DNA from: Synechococcus sp. MIT S9220 | GTDB taxonomy: Bacteria > Cyanobacteriota > Cyanobacteriia > PCC-6307 > Cyanobiaceae | Assembly: GCF_014304815.1 (NCBI RefSeq) | Contig: NZ_CP047958.1 | Span: 2,170,001-2,234,000, forward strand | DNA: 64,000 bases | Direction of reading: 5' to 3' | Shown: positions 8,986-19,687 of the stretch, in pieces | How positions within the stretch are numbered: position 1 is the stretch's first letter | Layout of the letters: each line of letters opens with the position of its first letter | Made by a program: the position numbers and the translations under genes | Notes under the pieces: generated by a model | The model's database searches: none | The model's input: the letters and a program-made list of their open reading frames with translations, nothing else | Told to the model about the DNA's origin: nothing

Positions 8986-9127
8986 CTGCCAGCGGCAGAG
9001 GCACAGGCAGATCCATTAGGGAGCAACTGGCCAGAGAAAGGTCGAACAGCTCGGCATACGCGACACAGGCCTCCCGATCCAGTCCGATGAATCGCAGAAT
9101 TCCGTCGTGGTCGTAGAGGCCGTGCAC
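8942..9127 (-). CDS. Small conserved-looking protein convergent with pedR
   Basis: A 61-residue frame starting at GTG (9127), with an in-frame stop immediately upstream, so the start is fixed if the gene is real. The first half (HGLYDHDGILRFIGLDREAC, then VAYAELFDLSL) looks like a compact folded domain and resembles small hypothetical proteins I associate with marine picocyanobacteria. Function unknown. The last 44 bp overlap the 3' end of pedR on the other strand, including its redox-cysteine codons. No strong ribosome binding site is seen. Confidence 0.5.
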   Translation of the reverse strand: MHGLYDHDGILRFIGLDREACVAYAELFDLSLASCSLMDLPVPLPLAVRTRQRMIPGVGNS

Positions 9128-9201
9128 GAGTCACTTCACGATTCCCAATCCAAATCTAAAGGAAAACCAAAGACTCTTTCAAGGATCGTGGGGTGATTGT
9201 C

Positions 9202-9708
9202 TTAAGTCGACTCCAGACCTTGACGCTGTCTCATCTCCAGAGGCCAGCTTGAAATCGGCTGATAAGCCAGTGCTGCATTGCTCCAGAGCCCTTCGCCGGT
9301 GACCTCCCGACCACACCACTCGGGTTGGTCAACGAGATCTGAAGCGTCACTGAGCTCTACCTCCGCCAGCACCAGCGGTGCATTGTCTCCTTCAAAGCAA
9401 TCCACCACCCACTCGCCACCGGGAAGCGACAAGGCAAACCGGGTCTTGATTAACCGATGGGGCGCAAGCGTCCAGAGGGCTTCGGAATCAGCAGGCGGCA
9501 GTTCGTATTCGAATTCATGACGCGCGATTCCCTCCGCGGGCGCCTTGAGCGTGAGCCAAGCTTTTCCATCCGCCCGAAGCCGCACCCGGACGGTGAAACC
9601 GTCCTCACTCAAGACCAGATAGCCCTGTCTGAGCTGCTGTGGCTCTCCTGCATGGGCACGCCAGCCAGACCCGGTCACCAGGAAACGGCGTTCGATCTCA
9701 AGGGGCAT
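9202..9708 (-). CDS. CYTH-domain protein (inorganic triphosphatase-like)
   Basis: A 168-residue single-domain protein beginning with the CYTH signature MPLEIERRFLV, which supplies the metal-binding glutamates. Alternating basic and acidic strands follow (FTVRVRLRADGKAWLTLK, ARHEFEYELP, VVDCFEGDNAPLVLAEVEL), as expected for the triphosphate tunnel fold. Known members hydrolyse tripolyphosphate or act as adenylate cyclases; bacterial stand-alone members are mostly triphosphatases. It follows nadK by 10 bp and is probably the last gene of the ndhA-I-G-E-nadK transcript. Confidence 0.85.
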   Translation of the reverse strand: MPLEIERRFLVTGSGWRAHAGEPQQLRQGYLVLSEDGFTVRVRLRADGKAWLTLKAPAEGIARHEFEYELPPADSEALWTLAPHRLIKTRFALSLPGGEWVVDCFEGDNAPLVLAEVELSDASDLVDQPEWCGREVTGEGLWSNAALAYQPISSWPLEMRQRQGLEST

Positions 9709-9718
9709 CGCTGAGCTT

Positions 9719-10660
9719 TCAGTTGGGCGAGGGCATCGTGTCCACCAGGCTCCCGGCCCAGTGCAACTTGCGTGAAAGGGTGCGGTAGTAAGAGGGCGAC
9801 TGCTCCAGCTGAACCATCAGCGCATGATGGGGAGCCCTTTGAATCACGCAGCATTCACCAGGGCACAGCACCGGCCCACTGGCGCCGTCCTTCCAGAGCT
9901 TCACTGGCCGATATCCGTCTCCAAGTGGCCAGATCACCAATCTCGACCTGGGTGGAAGCACCACCGGACGACTGGACAGACTCATCGGACAGATGGGGCT
10001 CACGATGATGGCGTCAATTCCTGGGTGGAGGATGGGTCCTCCGGCGGCCATGGCGTAGCCGGTTGAACCGGTTGGAGTCGCCAGGATCAAACCATCTCCG
10101 CGGACCTGGTCAACCACTTCTCCGTCAATCTCCAGTTCAAGGGTGCAGGTGGGCGCAAGATCCTCCTGACAGGGACGCAGATACAAATCATTCAGAGCCC
10201 AATGACGCTCAATGTCATCCGCGGCCTGCCCCCCTTCTCCAGATACGGAACAGTTGAGGTCATCGGCTCGATTCACCACAGCCTGCAGCATCATGCGACG
10301 TTCCATCGCGAAATGGTCGTCCTGCAGGCGTCGCCACAGACCATCACGCCGAATCAGCCCTGGTTCATGGGTGAGGAAGCCCAGATGACCGCCGACGTTG
10401 AAACAGAGAATCGGCACGTCATAAACAGCCAGATGCCTTGCAGCACCAAGAACCGTGCCGTCACCTCCAAGCACCACCGCCAGGTCAGGGAGTTCCGGTT
10501 CCGACGCAAGCAGGCCTGGGAAGGGATCCGCGCTGAGACCGCTCATCGCCACAGACACAGTCACGCCAAGAGACTCGAGCGTCTTGGCACAGGCCTTGGC
10601 CTCTTTCAAAGCCAGAGGGCTTTCAGCCCTATAGATCAACCAGACCCGATGCAGACGCAT
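9719..10660 (-). CDS. nadK: NAD kinase
   Basis: A 313-residue enzyme that phosphorylates NAD to NADP using ATP or polyphosphate. The diagnostic GGDGTVL motif is at about residue 65, the NAD-site segment [20 protein letters not shown] lies in the second half, and the C-terminal [14 protein letters not shown] fits the family. I chose the ATG at 10660 ([11 protein letters not shown]); a longer frame reading into ndhE is out of family. It lies 16 bp downstream of ndhE, so NADP supply is cotranscribed with the NDH-1 operon. Confidence 0.95.
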   Translation of the reverse strand: MRLHRVWLIYRAESPLALKEAKACAKTLESLGVTVSVAMSGLSADPFPGLLASEPELPDLAVVLGGDGTVLGAARHLAVYDVPILCFNVGGHLGFLTHEPGLIRRDGLWRRLQDDHFAMERRMMLQAVVNRADDLNCSVSGEGGQAADDIERHWALNDLYLRPCQEDLAPTCTLELEIDGEVVDQVRGDGLILATPTGSTGYAMAAGGPILHPGIDAIIVSPICPMSLSSRPVVLPPRSRLVIWPLGDGYRPVKLWKDGASGPVLCPGECCVIQRAPHHALMVQLEQSPSYYRTLSRKLHWAGSLVDTMPSPN

Positions 10661-10676
10661 GATGAGGGCGCCGGCC

Positions 10677-11009
10677 CTACCAGCGCAGAAGGTTGAAGCG
10701 TTCCATGTCCACTGTGACGCGATTGCGATAAAGCGACAAAAGAATGGCCAGGCCAACCGCCGCTTCCGCAGCAGCCACGGTGATCACGAACACTGAGAAA
10801 ATCTGACCACGGATCAGCTGGCCATCCACATAGGAGGAGAACGCCATCAGATTGATGTTCACACCATTGAGCATCAGCTCGATGCTCATCAGCACCCTCA
10901 CAGCATTACGACTGTTGATCAGCCCCCAGACGCCCGTGCAAAACAGCACTGCGGCAACAAGCAGATAGGCCTCGAGAGGAACGGAACCGGACAGCAGCTC
11001 GGAGAGCAT
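10677..11009 (-). CDS. ndhE: NAD(P)H-quinone oxidoreductase subunit 4L (NdhE)
   Basis: A 110-residue membrane subunit (NuoK homologue) with three hydrophobic helices. The family signature is clear: [20 protein letters not shown] with the conserved Glu in the second helix, then [16 protein letters not shown] and [17 protein letters not shown]. Part of the membrane arm of NDH-1 in the proton path. It sits 20 bp downstream of ndhG and is followed by nadK. Confidence 0.96.
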   Translation of the reverse strand: MLSELLSGSVPLEAYLLVAAVLFCTGVWGLINSRNAVRVLMSIELMLNGVNINLMAFSSYVDGQLIRGQIFSVFVITVAAAEAAVGLAILLSLYRNRVTVDMERFNLLRW

Positions 11010-11029
11010 GACAAGAAGGCAGGGAAAGG

Positions 11030-11629
11030 TCAGGAAGGTGGTTGATCAACCAGCAGGGGAGTCCGGGCCTTTTCAATCAGGCCTTGATCCGCAAGTTCAC
11101 CAGTGCCTGGATCGACGGCCTGAACATCGCGTCGAGCCAGCACAATTGCTCCAATCATGGCCATCAGCAACAGAACTGAGGCCAGCTCAAAAGGAAGCAA
11201 ATAATCGGTAAAGAGATGCTCACCGATTCGAACCGTGGCGTCTTCGCCAATTGGCTCTGGCCCTTCCGCCCATGGAGTTGTGAGGACGACCCTTGTTAAC
11301 AAGGCGAAGAGGCCGGCACAGACGCCACCGGAAAGCAGGCGACGCAAGGTCAACCCTGGAATTGGAGCAAGGTCTTCCTTTTTGTTGACGAGCATGATCG
11401 CAAACAAGATCAGCACGTTCACAGCACCGACGTAGACCAGCACCTGGGCTGCAGCAACGAAACTGGCATTGAGCAACAGATACAAACCAGCCACTGCCAG
11501 GAACACGCCCCCAAGCAGAAAGGCCGAATAGACGATGTTGCTGAGCAACACCACCCCGAGAGCTCCCAGCACAACCACAGAGCTGAGCACCAGAAAGCAG
11601 ATCAGTTGCGTTGACGCTGCGATCGTCAT
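11030..11629 (-). CDS. ndhG: NAD(P)H-quinone oxidoreductase subunit 6 (NdhG)
   Basis: A 199-residue membrane subunit (NuoJ homologue) with five hydrophobic helices. [20 protein letters not shown], followed by [15 protein letters not shown], is the conserved pi-bulge helix region of the family. The start ATG overlaps the ndhI stop as ATGA, a sign of translational coupling. Member of the ndhA-I-G-E operon. Confidence 0.95.
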   Translation of the reverse strand: MTIAASTQLICFLVLSSVVVLGALGVVLLSNIVYSAFLLGGVFLAVAGLYLLLNASFVAAAQVLVYVGAVNVLILFAIMLVNKKEDLAPIPGLTLRRLLSGGVCAGLFALLTRVVLTTPWAEGPEPIGEDATVRIGEHLFTDYLLPFELASVLLLMAMIGAIVLARRDVQAVDPGTGELADQGLIEKARTPLLVDQPPS

Positions 11630-12282
11630 TCAGCACTCTCCTTGCGATCCGTTGACACCGTGGTCGATTCTCCCGCATCCACTGTTGAAACAGCTGCGGC
11701 TGACTTCATGGCAGCCAGCAGCTGATCGGGTCGCTGCCCAGCCCGTGGGCGATCGGGATCCACAACATGGGGATCGATTTCGCCGGCCGGAAGGTAAGCA
11801 AATTCCCGCAGAGGCAGAACTGATGGGTCGGTGGTCACGCTGGTAGGGAGACGCCCCAGTGCGACGTTGTCGTAGTTGAGGCTGTGACGGTCAAATGCCG
11901 CCAGCTCGTACTCCTCCGTCATCGAAAGGCAATTGGTGGGGCAGTACTCCACGCAATTTCCACAAAAAATGCACACCCCGAAATCAATCGAGTAATTCCT
12001 CAGTTCTTTCTTTTTGGTGGCCTTATTCATCACCCAATCCACCACGGGCAGATTGATCGGGCAGACGCGCACGCACACCTCACAGGCAATGCACTTATCA
12101 AACTCGTAATGGATGCGCCCGCGATACCTTTCCGAGGGGATCAGCTTCTCGTAGGGGTACTGCACCGTGACGGGACGGCGCTTCATATGGTCGAAGGTGA
12201 CGGCCAGACCCTGAGTGAGATTGCGCGCCGCGTCGACGGCATCTCTGGTGTAGTCACCAACCTGTTTGAGAAAACCGAACAT
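11626..12282 (-). CDS. ndhI: NAD(P)H-quinone oxidoreductase subunit I (NdhI)
   Basis: A 218-residue peripheral subunit carrying two 4Fe-4S clusters. The two ferredoxin motifs are [12 protein letters not shown] and [12 protein letters not shown], spaced as in NuoI, preceded by an N-terminal amphipathic helix ([16 protein letters not shown]). The start at 12282 was chosen for that helix; upstream codons give unconserved sequence. The C-terminal acidic Ser/Thr-rich tail is variable in cyanobacteria. It relays electrons through the peripheral arm toward the plastoquinone site. Confidence 0.96.
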   Translation of the reverse strand: MFGFLKQVGDYTRDAVDAARNLTQGLAVTFDHMKRRPVTVQYPYEKLIPSERYRGRIHYEFDKCIACEVCVRVCPINLPVVDWVMNKATKKKELRNYSIDFGVCIFCGNCVEYCPTNCLSMTEEYELAAFDRHSLNYDNVALGRLPTSVTTDPSVLPLREFAYLPAGEIDPHVVDPDRPRAGQRPDQLLAAMKSAAAVSTVDAGESTTVSTDRKESAE

Positions 12283-12337
12283 GGCCTGAGGGAGGGGAGA
12301 CGGAGTGACCGCTGAGCAAGAGCCTAGGTAATTAAAC

Positions 12338-13492
12338 CTAACCCCCGAAGGCGACCGGGAAGGCAAGTTTCAGCGCTGCGGTCACGAGCAAATTGACCAA
12401 AGCCAGTGGCAGCAGGAACTTCCAACCAAGATCAAGAAGCTGGTCAATGCGAACCCGCGGCGTCGACCAGCGCAACAGGATGGCAATGAAAACGAGCAGA
12501 TAGGCCTTCAGCACGGTCATCACAATGCCTGTTGTGCCTGTGATCACCTGGACGAGAGGAGCATCGACCGATTGCCCCAGCCAGCCGGCCAGCCATTCCA
12601 CCGGCAAAGGGAAGCCCCAGCCGCCGAGATAGAGCACCGAAACCAGCAGAGCTGACAGCACCAGATTGATGTAGCTGCCGAGGTAGAAGAGCGCGAACTT
12701 CATGCCGGCGTATTCGGTCTGATAACCGGCAACCAGCTCCTCTTCCGCTTCGGGGAGGTCGAACGGAAGGCGTTCACATTCCGCCAAAGCGCAGATCCAG
12801 AAAATCAGAAAGCCGACAGGTTGGCGCCAGATATTCCAGCTGAGGATTCCCGCACCGGTTTGCTGATCGACGATGTCGACGGTGCTGAGGGAATTGCTCA
12901 TCATCACCACCGCAAGCACAGCGAGAGCGAGGGGAATCTCGTAGCTGATCGACTGTGCAGCTGCCCTGAGACCTCCAAGCAGGGAATATTTGTTGTTCGA
13001 GGCGTATCCGCTCATCAACAGGCCGATCGGCTGAACGCTGCTGAGAGAGATCCACAGAAAAATGCCTACACCCACATTGCTGATCAAAAGGTTCTGACCG
13101 AAGGGAACGATCAACCAGGACAGAATCACTGGAACAACGACCAGAACAGGGCCGAGCGTGAACAACAGACTGTCGGCCCTGGCGGGAATGATGTCTTCCT
13201 TCACCAGCAATTTGAGACCATCAGCCAAGGGCTGAAGAACACCAAGTGCCCCGGCATATTCAGGTCCGATGCGCTGCTGAACCGCTGCTGAGATCTTGCG
13301 TTCAAGCCAAACGGTGACGAGAACCCCCACCACTGCTGCAACAAGCACCAACAGCATGGGTAGTGGAAGCCAGATCAAGCGAGCTGCCTGCTCAGACAGT
13401 CCAAAGCCCTCGAGAGCTTGACTGAAACTTCGTTCCAGATCCAGGCCTGGACTGACCAGAGCCGGTGCGCTGGTGGCGAGGAAAGTCACCAT
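12338..13492 (-). CDS. ndhA: NAD(P)H-quinone oxidoreductase subunit 1 (NdhA)
   Basis: A 384-residue membrane protein (NuoH homologue) with eight or more hydrophobic helices. Visible signatures are [40 protein letters not shown] and [20 protein letters not shown], the last two flanking the quinone channel. The ATG at 13492 was preferred to a TTG two codons upstream. It is 24 bp downstream of gltA and first in the ndhA-I-G-E set. The 55-bp gap to ndhI is the largest in the operon. Confidence 0.96.
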   Translation of the reverse strand: MVTFLATSAPALVSPGLDLERSFSQALEGFGLSEQAARLIWLPLPMLLVLVAAVVGVLVTVWLERKISAAVQQRIGPEYAGALGVLQPLADGLKLLVKEDIIPARADSLLFTLGPVLVVVPVILSWLIVPFGQNLLISNVGVGIFLWISLSSVQPIGLLMSGYASNNKYSLLGGLRAAAQSISYEIPLALAVLAVVMMSNSLSTVDIVDQQTGAGILSWNIWRQPVGFLIFWICALAECERLPFDLPEAEEELVAGYQTEYAGMKFALFYLGSYINLVLSALLVSVLYLGGWGFPLPVEWLAGWLGQSVDAPLVQVITGTTGIVMTVLKAYLLVFIAILLRWSTPRVRIDQLLDLGWKFLLPLALVNLLVTAALKLAFPVAFGG

Positions 13493-13516
13493 GAGCAAAG
13501 GTGTGATGAATGTAAC

Positions 13517-14710
13517 TTAAGTGGTGATGGTTGGAACTCGGGCCTCCAGTGGCGTCCATTGGCGCAGATCACTGCCTGTGTAGATCTGAGATGGCCGAAA
13601 GATTCGATTGGCACCAAGCTGTTCACGCCAGTGAGCCAGCCATCCGGCCACTCTTGCGATGGCAAAGACCGGCGTGAACAGGTCTCTGGGAATACCCAGC
13701 TTGCGGTAAACAAGTCCGGAATAGAAATCCACATTGGGATAAATCCCTTTTGGGCCGAGACGGGTTTCCGCCGCTGTCTCCAGAGCTCTGGCCACGTCGT
13801 ACATCTCATCGTGACCAAAGCGTTCGAACATCTCTTCAGCGAGAGCCTGAAGAATCACCGCACGAGGATCTTTGACGCGGTATTCACGGTGACCGAATCC
13901 CATGATCTTGCGCTTGCTGGCCATGGCCTCATCGAGATAGCCTGCGGCCTGATCTGGTGTGCCGATCTCCTCGAGCATCGCCAGGACATCTTCATTGGCC
14001 CCGCCATGAAGGGGACCAGCCAGCGTGCCGACGGCTGAGGCGACGACCGCATAAGGATCGGTGAGTGTGCTGGCGGTGACGCGGGCACTGAAAGTGCTCG
14101 CATTGAGACTGTGCTCCGCATGCAGGATCAGGCACTGATCAAAGATCCTTGAGGCCATGGGATCCGGCTCACGCTCCATGAGCATGTAGAGAAAATTGGC
14201 GGAATACGCCAGATCGTCCCTGGGCTGAATGGGATCTTGGCCTTTACGGATCAGCTGAAAGGCGGCGACCATGGTCGGGATCTTGGCGATCAGCCGAACC
14301 ACCGCGTCATAGATGTACTGAGGGTCGTCGATGGCACGACGTGAATAAAACAGACCCAAAGACGCTGCGCTGGACTGCAGAGCATCCATCGGATGCCCAT
14401 CGGAGGGGAAGCACTTCATCATGTCCCTGACGCGGAAACTCACGCGTCGGTGCATCTGCACTTCGTCCTCAAAGTCGCGTAACTGCTGAGGAGTGGGCAA
14501 TTGCCCCCAGATCAGCAGGTATGTGGTCTCCAGAAAGCTGCAGTGGTTGGCCAGATCGTCGACGGGATAGCCGCGATAGGACAGGCAGCCTGCATGACCA
14601 TCAATGTCACAGATGGACGACTGGGTGGCAGGCACCCCCTCAAGTCCGGGGCGGAACACCAGACCCGTTCGCTCATGACGGATCTCGGCACCATCGTTCT
14701 GACTCACCAA
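13517..14710 (-). CDS. gltA: Citrate synthase
   Basis: A 397-residue enzyme condensing oxaloacetate with acetyl-CoA. Active-site segments are visible: HAEHSLNASTFSARV with the first catalytic histidine, GPLHGGANEDVL with the second, and GFGHREYRVKDPRA. Length matches the short type II form of Gram-positive bacteria and cyanobacteria. The start is a TTG at 14710 or the adjacent GTG at 14707; a GGAGG lies just upstream but unusually close. Located between sixA and ndhA on the same strand. Confidence 0.95.
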   Translation of the reverse strand: MVSQNDGAEIRHERTGLVFRPGLEGVPATQSSICDIDGHAGCLSYRGYPVDDLANHCSFLETTYLLIWGQLPTPQQLRDFEDEVQMHRRVSFRVRDMMKCFPSDGHPMDALQSSAASLGLFYSRRAIDDPQYIYDAVVRLIAKIPTMVAAFQLIRKGQDPIQPRDDLAYSANFLYMLMEREPDPMASRIFDQCLILHAEHSLNASTFSARVTASTLTDPYAVVASAVGTLAGPLHGGANEDVLAMLEEIGTPDQAAGYLDEAMASKRKIMGFGHREYRVKDPRAVILQALAEEMFERFGHDEMYDVARALETAAETRLGPKGIYPNVDFYSGLVYRKLGIPRDLFTPVFAIARVAGWLAHWREQLGANRIFRPSQIYTGSDLRQWTPLEARVPTITT

Positions 14711-14734
14711 CCTCCGCTTCAGCGCAAGGGCAAC

Positions 14735-15235
14735 TTAAACGGAGCGCGGGAGCAAAAGACGAGGCCTGAGTAATGCCTGCAGTTCAGCCTGACCCCGAGG
14801 ATCGCTCAGGTCAGCCTGCCAACTGAGATGGCAGTATCCCGCCTTGCGCAAGCGCAGGCTGCTGGCGGGTGCTCCGATCAGCGTCGCCGCAAGAGTGCTC
14901 AGATCTGGCTCATGGCCAACCAACAGGCAACAGCCGGACACGCGGGAGACCAACGGCCACGGGTCACCGCCTGGCTCCAGGGCTGAATCCAGACGGATCG
15001 ACTTCGCCAACCCAGCCTGGACCGCCAACTCAGCGGTCTGCCTGCATCGCCTGTAAGGACTGCTGATCAGTGTGTCCGCCTGAACATCCAGCCTCCGCAG
15101 TTGTCGGACAACCTCCAGAGTTCGCCGCATGCCGCGATCGGTCAGGGGGCGATCGGGATGATCACGGCCGCAGACCCGTTCTGCGGCAATGCCATGGCGC
15201 AGGAGAAGAAGATCAACCGAGCTGGAGTCGCGCAC
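14735..15235 (-). CDS. sixA: Phosphohistidine phosphatase SixA-like
   Basis: A 166-residue histidine phosphatase with the catalytic LLLLRHGIAAE motif at residues 9-19 and the second histidine in LLVGHEPDLS. The size and lack of extra domains fit SixA, which dephosphorylates HPt domains or PTS-type phosphohistidines; the cyanobacterial substrate is unknown. The GTG start at 15235 lies inside the end of the DUF3352 gene (23-bp overlap), implying coupling. Confidence 0.85.
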   Translation of the reverse strand: MRDSSSVDLLLLRHGIAAERVCGRDHPDRPLTDRGMRRTLEVVRQLRRLDVQADTLISSPYRRCRQTAELAVQAGLAKSIRLDSALEPGGDPWPLVSRVSGCCLLVGHEPDLSTLAATLIGAPASSLRLRKAGYCHLSWQADLSDPRGQAELQALLRPRLLLPRSV

Positions 15236-16850
15236 GCAGACGCAAGCTGCTCACACGTTCATCCTGAACGGAGGTGGCGTTCGGGTCAGCCCCAGCAGAG
15301 ACAGCTAAACCTTTCACAGCTGGCAACAGTGATCGACCTGCCACCCCCTGCACCAGCTCCCAGGGTCGCCACTGACCCAGGTGCAAGCGGCTTGGCGCCG
15401 CAGCGAGTGCCAGTTGCTGAGACAGCACTGACTGACTCGCGAACTGCAGCTCCTGCAGCTGCTGCTGTCGCTGCATCAGGTCCCCACTCTCACCGCGACG
15501 GCGCAAACCATCGAGGGTCTCTGCCCACCAGTTCACACCGGTGTGCCGCTCCAGAGCGACAGCAAGTTCAGCTTGCAGCGACTCCTCTCCTCGACGTCGT
15601 TGACGAGCCAGACGGGTCCAGACCTGAACAGGTTGGCCTTCGCTGTCGAGAGTGGAGCCTGTCAACCCAAGCCCCTGAAGTCGCTGATCCACCACTTCGG
15701 GATCGGGACGATTCGGCCGGGTGCCTAACACCCAGCCCTGCGGCCCTTGCTGCCAAAGCATGGGCCCCTCATCGAGGCCGGCGACCGCAGCCGCGGCCCC
15801 GGTCGACAGGGATTCGATCGACTGCCGCAGAAGGGGAGCGATCCACTGAGCCAGGGGCTCATTGGCATCGGCAGCCAGAAGATCCGCAGGATTCGTGAGC
15901 AGAGCGACTGTCTCCGCATCACCACCGGCATCTCTAAGCAACACATCGCTGTCCGCCAGCTGAGACATCCGGGGAATCAGAGGCTCACGGAAGTGAACCA
16001 CGGCATCAAGCGCCAGATCAGCGCCCTGCGGTGTCAGCGATGCCACCAGCCCCTGCAGGTCTTCACGGGCAGTGATCGCTGAGGGGACCCCCAGCCAGCG
16101 GTCCATCGCACCAGGGGTGGCAATCAGAACGGCAGCACCACGACCGAAGCTCTGCAGATCAGCCGCCAGAACAGGGTCTCCGAGCTGATGCTGACTGTCC
16201 AGTTGAGAGACATCCAGCGCCTGTTCAAGCACGCCTCGCCCTGAAGCCAGCAACAGCAGATCGTCGTCGATCAAGGCCGTGGCGATCGGTTGGGGATCTC
16301 TTCCCAGCAGGGCACCGCGACCGCTGATCAGTCCCATACCGCGGTAGCGGGAGATCTGCAGATCGGTGCCTGCCAGGCTTCGGGTCTGCCAGAAACGCTG
16401 CAGAAAGCGCTTGGCCCCATCTTCATCGCGGCTGGACAGTGCCAGGACCCAACCCTGCTTCGGTTGTTCCCCGGACTGCTGTGCAGGAGCGTCAAGCACT
16501 GCAAAGCTGACCTCGGGCCCGATCCAGCCGGCCAGCTCAGTGCTGAAGTCAAGGCCGGCCAGAGCAAAGGCACCATCTCTGAGCTGACGGGTGCTGTCAT
16601 TCACCAGTTGGCGCTGGCGAACGGGCGCAACGGCCTGGGCGTAAGCAGGCACCTGACGCGAGTCGACCAGCCAGTGCAGCGTCAGGGCTGCATCACTTGG
16701 CATAAACCGTGCTGCGCGGGGCAGTTCAAGTGGCCGGTCCATGATCCGCAGCGGGCTCTGACGAGCCATCGCCCACCAAACACCCAGCGCCAGGGTGAGC
16801 AGCACCATCGCCACAGCGACCAGAGCCAACAGGAACGAGCGCCCTTTCAT
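15213..16850 (-). CDS. DUF3352 family membrane-anchored protein
   Basis: A 545-residue protein with one N-terminal hydrophobic segment (SFLLALVAVAMVLLTLALG), then a long soluble part predicted to face the periplasm or lumen. Repeated LALSSRDEDGAKRFLQ-type and LTLHW-type segments are typical of the cyanobacterial DUF3352 family. Function unknown. I used the ATG at 16850, which places two basic residues before the membrane helix. It is probably cotranscribed with sixA and starts divergently from the rhodanese gene. Confidence 0.8.
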   Translation of the reverse strand: MKGRSFLLALVAVAMVLLTLALGVWWAMARQSPLRIMDRPLELPRAARFMPSDAALTLHWLVDSRQVPAYAQAVAPVRQRQLVNDSTRQLRDGAFALAGLDFSTELAGWIGPEVSFAVLDAPAQQSGEQPKQGWVLALSSRDEDGAKRFLQRFWQTRSLAGTDLQISRYRGMGLISGRGALLGRDPQPIATALIDDDLLLLASGRGVLEQALDVSQLDSQHQLGDPVLAADLQSFGRGAAVLIATPGAMDRWLGVPSAITAREDLQGLVASLTPQGADLALDAVVHFREPLIPRMSQLADSDVLLRDAGGDAETVALLTNPADLLAADANEPLAQWIAPLLRQSIESLSTGAAAAVAGLDEGPMLWQQGPQGWVLGTRPNRPDPEVVDQRLQGLGLTGSTLDSEGQPVQVWTRLARQRRRGEESLQAELAVALERHTGVNWWAETLDGLRRRGESGDLMQRQQQLQELQFASQSVLSQQLALAAAPSRLHLGQWRPWELVQGVAGRSLLPAVKGLAVSAGADPNATSVQDERVSSLRLRARLQLG

Positions 16851-16927
16851 GAACAGGCGGTGAAGCACATGGTGCTCATCTTCTATCCATCCATGGTGCT
16901 GTGCCAGCCCAAAGCCAGACTGAAGCG

Positions 16928-17278
16928 ATGAATGGACCCACCCCCAAACCCCTCAAAGCCAGCGAACTGAACGACTGGCTCAACGACAACACCGATCTGA
17001 CCGTTGTGGATGTGCGGGAGCAGCAGGAACTGGTGATCGCTCCATTTCCGCACCCGGTAAAGCATCTGCCCCTCAGTGATGCTGAAAACTGGATGGGGAG
17101 CATTGATGACGTGCTGCCAAACGGTGGTTCGATCGTGGTGCTGTGCCATGCCGGTGTGCGCAGCTGGAATTTCGGTTGCTGGCTGCTCGAGAATCGACCA
17201 TCCCTGGACGTCTGGAACCTTGAGGGTGGCATTGACGCCTGGAGCGTTGTGGTGGATCCCGCAGTGCCGCGCTACTGA
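16928..17278 (+). CDS. Rhodanese-like domain protein
   Basis: A 116-residue single rhodanese domain. DLTVVDVREQQELVIAPFP is the N-terminal rhodanese strand and loop, and VVLCHAGVRSWNFGCWL contains the active-site cysteine loop (CHAGVRS), ending with NLEGGIDAWS. Such proteins carry persulfide sulfur or act as sulfurtransferases; the partner is unknown. The ATG at 16928 was chosen for family length. The 100 bp to hrcA hold no clear feature. Confidence 0.9.
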   Translation: MNGPTPKPLKASELNDWLNDNTDLTVVDVREQQELVIAPFPHPVKHLPLSDAENWMGSIDDVLPNGGSIVVLCHAGVRSWNFGCWLLENRPSLDVWNLEGGIDAWSVVVDPAVPRY

Positions 17279-17379
17279 ACGCCCTGCCACTGATCAGCGC
17301 GCCAGTCAGCCGAACGGCATGCATTCATGACAGGAACCAATCTCCCTGACTGATTCTTCGTAAGATCGCGATCCGCAAG

Positions 17380-18381
17380 GTGATCTCCGTGAAGCCGCTG
17401 CCCCGAAGACAGCAGGAGGTTCTTCAGGCCACGGTCCACCACTATGTCGACACCATCGAACCGGTGGGCAGTCGCGCTTTAGTGCAGAGATTCGGAATCA
17501 AAGCGAGTTCGGCCACGGTGCGTTCGGCCATGGGAGCTCTGGAACAGCGTGGACTCCTGACCCAGCCACACACGTCAGCGGGTCGCGTGCCCAGCCCCCA
17601 GGGCTACCGCCACTATGTGGACTGCCTTCTGCCCGAACCCGGTGCGGGTGCCCATCACCTGGAGCGGGAATTGACCCAGCTGAGCCTGCGCTGGGCGGCA
17701 CTGGATGACCTGCTGCTGCAGCTGGCACGCCGGCTGACGGATTTCACAGGTCTGATGAGCCTGATCAGCCCGCCGCAACGATCCCAGAGCAATCTCAGAA
17801 CCATTCGCCTGGTGCGCAGTGAAGACCGCCTGCTGGTGATGCTCGTGGGCGATTCCAGCCAGGCCCATCACCTCAATCTGCGGCTGCCCCATGGCAGTGC
17901 CGGTCAGGTGGAAGCCTTAGAACGCTGGACCTCAGACCAACTGGTGCAGGCCGGAAAGCTGGACTGGAGCTGTCTGCCACAGCAGCTGCAATCCTGCGGA
18001 AGGGCACTTCAGGACGCGCTGGAGAACGGCAATCCCTTCCAACGCCCGATCGAGCAGGCACCGTTAGTGCATGGGGTGTCGCGGCTCGTGGCTGAACCCG
18101 AATTCAGTGACAGCGCCAGGGTGAGGCCTCTTCTCGACCTGATGGACAGTGACCCGGCAGCGTTTGTTCCCGCACCTGCCTGGTCCGACGGACGCGTCTG
18201 GATCGGCCAGGAGCATCCTGAGACAGCATTGAGCCGCTGCTCAGTCGTCCAGGCCAGCTATCGCAGCGGTGACGGAGGCGTGGGCCAGGTTGCCCTGATC
18301 GGCCCCATGCGGATGGCCTACGCGACCGCTCGTGCGGCCGTCAACTCCGTTGCTGTCACCCTGGAGCGCTTACTCAGCTGA
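17380..18381 (+). CDS. hrcA: Heat-inducible transcription repressor HrcA
   Basis: A 333-residue repressor of chaperone genes. The N-terminal winged helix has RRQQEVLQATVHHYVDTIEP, then SSATVRSAMGALEQRGLL and the HTSAGRVPSPQGYR loop that is diagnostic of HrcA. The C-terminal half is a GAF-like domain ending VALIGPMRMAYATARAAVN. The start is GTG at 17380 (a second GTG is at 17389). I see no CIRCE operator before it. It converges with trpB across a hairpin. Confidence 0.95.
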   Translation: MISVKPLPRRQQEVLQATVHHYVDTIEPVGSRALVQRFGIKASSATVRSAMGALEQRGLLTQPHTSAGRVPSPQGYRHYVDCLLPEPGAGAHHLERELTQLSLRWAALDDLLLQLARRLTDFTGLMSLISPPQRSQSNLRTIRLVRSEDRLLVMLVGDSSQAHHLNLRLPHGSAGQVEALERWTSDQLVQAGKLDWSCLPQQLQSCGRALQDALENGNPFQRPIEQAPLVHGVSRLVAEPEFSDSARVRPLLDLMDSDPAAFVPAPAWSDGRVWIGQEHPETALSRCSVVQASYRSGDGGVGQVALIGPMRMAYATARAAVNSVAVTLERLLS

Positions 18382-18387
18382 GACATG

Positions 18388-18397
18388 CTCTGAATCT

Positions 18398-18403
<6 letters not shown>
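18388..18403. terminator. Hairpin between convergent hrcA and trpB
   Basis: CTCTGAA-TC-TTCAGAG is a perfect inverted repeat sitting in the 16-bp gap between the two stop codons and reaching into the trpB end. There is no T-run, so a role as a bidirectional terminator or RNA-end protector is only suggested. Confidence 0.35.
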
Positions 18404-19648
<1,245 letters not shown>

Positions 19649-19687
19649 GGTGCAGCTGACCGCGCGCGCGGCCTTTGAAGCGTTGGC

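Noticed and set aside
17279-17379. CIRCE operator before hrcA
   Set aside because: No TTAGCACTC / GAGTGCTAA pair is present in the upstream region.
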